This document shows, piece after piece, positions 43,203 to 46,444 of a DNA stretch of 46,444 bases. The DNA is taken from NCBI GenBank assembly GCA_019633425.1, contig WSUB01000246.1, positions 1 to 46,444 of the forward strand, in the 5' to 3' direction. How positions within the stretch are numbered: position 1 is the first letter of the stretch; each line of letters opens with the position of its first letter. The stretch is from Tulasnella sp. 424. Lineage: Eukaryota; Basidiomycota; Agaricomycetes; Cantharellales; Tulasnellaceae. The translations under genes and the position numbers were made by a program. The notes under the pieces are model-generated. The model was not told the DNA's origin. It did not search any database and saw only the letters and a program-made list of their open reading frames with translations.

Positions 43203-45623
43203 TTTCCGGAGCGCGTTGTCCTTTTTTTTGAAAGCTTCGGCGCGCGCGTGTGGGAGTGCATAAAGCCCATATGACCTATTTGCGATTGGAAGGCGTTTTT
43301 GCGGTGATCGGCGGGGGAATCGAAGAACCGCTATGTATGTGTCCTTCGATCCCATATGTACCGATGCGGCAAGTGTTCGCGACTTCCCGGAATCGCGCGC
43401 GGTCGCAGAGAGCCGATCGCACACACGCGCGCGTCGCGTCATCTTTCCCTTCGCTTATTGTACGCTCACGAGTCACGAGCTCGACACTCGAGCACGCACG
43501 TGCTTACTACGTAGGCCGCACAAGTACAGCCCAAGTTTTTCTCAGCTCGCGATCCACGGCTCCACATGGTCCCACCGACGATCAGTTGGGCTAACGAACA
43601 GGCGCGGCTCTGGGCTGTAAATCTTACAGTAAGGGTCGAGGCGGGCGTCAAGAAGCGTTACTCCACCCGGGTGCGCAAAGAAAAAGAAGAACCACAAAAG
43701 CCAAAGGCCTTTCGTCATCAATGTCTGGCGATCGACGCGCGCGGGTCCGGCTCTAAGGGATTTGAGTAAAATCCTCCAAAGAACGAGAAGAAGGAAAAAA
43801 TAAGAGTGTAAACCCTGTATGTGTAACGCCATCGGGACACCCTTACAACTTTGACTCTTAACCCTGATCTCGATGTGGCGTACAGCTTTTTATGGGCGAG
43901 AGCGAAGGGAAGGGGAGAAGAAGAAGCGGGCGGGCCGTTAAGTCGAACAGGGATCCTTTCCTCAGTGTACTCAATGATCCTTTCCGGAGAAGTTGCGTGT
44001 GTGTTTTTCTTTTCCCTTCAGGATTCAAGCTTCCCGCTTTTTCGCGTACGCCCAAAACGCCGTTCGCCGACAGCGCGGGTTTCACCTCTCGCCGCATTAT
44101 TGCACGCCGCATTCGGCAATGAAGCCGTTACACACTCGGACTGTTGTTTCGTGAGGGGGTCCTCTTCGAGAACTCTGATGCCGGCAGGAATCATAGCTTT
44201 GTCAGGGTAGGCTCGATCGCCGGATTGTGGCCCAACTTGGCCAAGAAGAAAGGCCTAGTGGGTGGTTAAACCTGAATGGGTATCAAAAAGAGTTTTTTCC
44301 TTTTCCCTTTTTAGTGGGGTCTCGGGCACGTGACCCTGACGCGTAATCGGGACTCCGGGAAGTGGGTGTTTGGTTGGCTGTCAGACCCAGATTTGGGATT
44401 TTAACAAAGACTGACAAATTTGAGACTATTTATTTTCTGGCGACGAAGAAGAAATGTGTCCACGAGGTGGCTGGGCAGAAGAAAACAGTGCATCGCCTGA
44501 TTTCGCCAACGCCATCGCGTGGTGGAGTCGTCATGTGATCACATAGGCCGGCCCGGGAGGGTCGCGCGGAGAGGTCTCTCCACCCAACGATCACGGTTTC
44601 CTGCGTTTCTGAGATACCAGTGACATGTCTTAATGCAATTGGAAGTACTAGCGCGCCCACTTTGAAAAGATACCTTGATCATCTCATCTCGATGATGAAA
44701 AGCCGAATTTCTCGAAAAGATCGACGCTTTATCCGGGACCGCATTCTCCGACTACCGCCACCAGCCCACCAAGCCCAACCTGCACATGGTGGTACATCTC
44801 CTTTTAAAATATCGGATATCGGATTAACTTAAGTTAGGCTTATAAGTCGGAGCCGCGATTGTCTTGAGAAGAAGTTCTCAGCCTTTGTAAATGAGCTTGG
44901 ATGGCGATTAAACGTGCGTCGCGTCTAGCGAGCCTCACCGGAGACCGGAGTTTGGATGACGATATCGAAAAGAATTTTAGTGCAAAGTAATAAATGACAC
45001 TGCCTATCCCCGTTTAGTAAAGTTTATTAAGACGCCTGCTAATTTGTCCATTTCACCGGTTTGCACAGTACAAGCCTGCGAGAACCATCATGCGTGAGGT
45101 CCCAATGCGGCGGATGAAGTATAATGCCTCGAACCTCAAGGTCGTCGTCGCTAAGATTATGCCTTCGATGTTTTGGGGCTGGAATATGTGAACGCGCGGA
45201 GTCCCGGACGTCAAACACGCGGGGGAGGACTCTAGACTTACCAAGGCGATGAGTTTACTGAAAATGGCTCAGCAACTAATTTGTTCTGGACAACATGTCA
45301 TGTGCTATTAAGCCCATAGAAGCTCAATCTCATCTATTGACGTATGTAAAGGGCGTGTTTTTTTATCCTTCGCAATGTCAAGGTTGGAAGCCGGGTGCCC
45401 GATGATCTGGACAACTTCCGGACCAGCATGCTGACCGATCGCTTTTAACATCAGCCCCTAATACCTCATAGAGGACGCGGATGTGCCCTCGAATCTCGAC
45501 GTCGATGATGAACATTTGGGCGAATGTATTTTCCCAACATTCGGATGTTGGCACGTGAAATGAGAGTCTGGACCAAAAGCTCCTGCTAAACTTTCCCCTC
45601 CTTCCTCTCCAGACTCCTAAGCG
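43203..45623. other. Gap before the F-box gene, no supported gene
   Basis: The open frames are short, overlap on both strands and carry no motif. The last 100-200 bp should contain the promoter of the F-box gene. Confidence 0.5.
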
Positions 45624-46444
45624 ATGAAGTCCACTCATTCGGGTCTCCCATATCTTCACACCGATGGGGCTGGCACTCCGAATCCCGTTCACCAGAAGGA
45701 TCTATCCACCTCAAGTCACACTAACCCCGGTTCTCCGCCTCATACACCCTTTCTCTCTCATTCAAGTGTAATCAAGCCCGTAAAAACCTTCTTCGATATC
45801 GACACCGACGTTCTTCTATTGATAACGACGTATTTGGAAATCCGAGATATCATTGCTCTGCGCCAGGTCAGTTGGACTCGTGTTTGAATTCCGACTCCAA
45901 GTCTTCCTCCCCGCTGAAACGGCTCTTTAGACATGCAGGACCTTGTCGCGGACAACCATGGACCACTCAGTATGGTCTATCCTAGTTATGACACATGTCA
46001 TCTCTAACAAACTTCCCTGGCCTTCGTATGCTTGGCCTTTGTCTGACGTACCTGCAGCCACCCTCGAACAACTCTGTATCCGGGCAGTCCAGATGGCAAC
46101 CAAGTGGGATGCGGGACGTATGGGGGACGGTACACGGCTCTCTCGATGCCTTCAGCGTCCATGGAACTCTGTCACGTGGATGGCAATGTTTCGATCGACA
46201 TGGCTCTTTGTCCAACTCCACGGACGTCGGTTGGAGCTGTGGGATTTAAGCAAGCCCTTCACTAGCTCCCCTGTCAGCTGCTTTGACGGTTTGGACGATA
46301 TGGTGGATGGACACAAGTTCTCCCGCAACCCCGACGAAAGCTCGATGATAGCTTTATCAGTAAGGTAAAAATGTCTCCCGATCTGGAAGCGTTTCGAACA
46401 AGGTTCACTCATTGCCCACACAACAGGTCGTACAAAACGTATCA
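45624..46444 (+). CDS. F-box protein, 3' end cut by window edge
   Basis: Exon 1 is 45624-45866, a 64-nt intron follows, and exon 2 starts at 45931. The joined frame gives a polar leader, then an F-box at about residues 57-97: FFDIDTDVLLLITTYLEIRD, IIALRQ|TCRTLSRTTMDHSVW. F-box proteins link substrates to the SCF ubiquitin ligase through Skp1. This one continues with a region of the sort common in basidiomycete F-box families (LCIRAVQMATKWD, WLFVQLHGRRLELWDLSK), which may be the start of a propeller or repeat domain. Exon 2 ends either at 46359 (GTAAGG donor) or 46364 (GTAAAA donor). The acceptor is CAACAG, ending at 46426, and the next exon runs off the window. At least 220 residues are visible. 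Confidence 0.85.

Overview
The window reads as nuclear DNA of a filamentous basidiomycete, most likely an agaricomycete. Genes are split by many short introns (about 50-90 nt, GT..AG, often with a CTAAC/CTAAT-like branch site). The P450s resemble the CYP52/CYP63 type common in wood- and litter-decay fungi. I saw no bacterial operons, CRISPR arrays, rRNA genes or convincing tRNA genes. Exon models below were built by hand: reading frame, splice consensus and paralogue comparison all had to agree.

Layout. (1) 1-5.1 kb, minus strand: the 5' part of a conserved fungal gene of unknown function, cut by the window edge, then a complete six-exon PEX16 (peroxisome membrane biogenesis). (2) 5.1-6.2 kb: gene-poor, with an apparent F-box/LRR-like relic. 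(3) 6.2-16.1 kb, plus strand: three tandem cytochrome P450 genes. A and B come from a recent duplication of about 4.07 kb that includes the promoter; C is an older paralogue with one extra intron and a probable GC-AG intron. (4) 16.4-30.1 kb, plus strand: five six-exon genes (T1-T5) for ten-helix drug/metabolite-superfamily transporters (SLC35F-like). T2-T4 lie in a tandem triplication of about 3.0 kb. Each repeat junction falls inside a copy of T5 exon 1, leaving two T5 exon-1 relics. Each unit also seems to carry a decayed minus-strand gene. Between T1 and T2 sits a tiny secreted-peptide gene with a Lys-Arg site and a two-cysteine C-terminal core. (5) 31.1-35.1 kb: an unrelated degenerate tandem triplication of about 1.3 kb with no recognisable product. 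(6) 35.1-40.0 kb: no gene I can support. (7) 40.1-42.4 kb: an intronless 779-residue Ser/His/Pro-rich protein with two atypical C2H2-like fingers. (8) 42.4-45.6 kb: a pyrimidine-rich 3' flank and a degenerate repeat of about 125 bp. (9) 45.6 kb to the end: the 5' part of an F-box gene.

The P450 block and transporter block lie head-to-tail on one strand only 0.3 kb apart, and both grew by local duplication. That would suit a lineage-specific oxidation-and-transport module for a xenobiotic or metabolite, but no backbone biosynthetic enzyme is present, so the link is inference. The least explained items are the secreted peptide, the recombination history of the transporter array, the palindrome shared by its promoters, and the 1.3 kb repeats.
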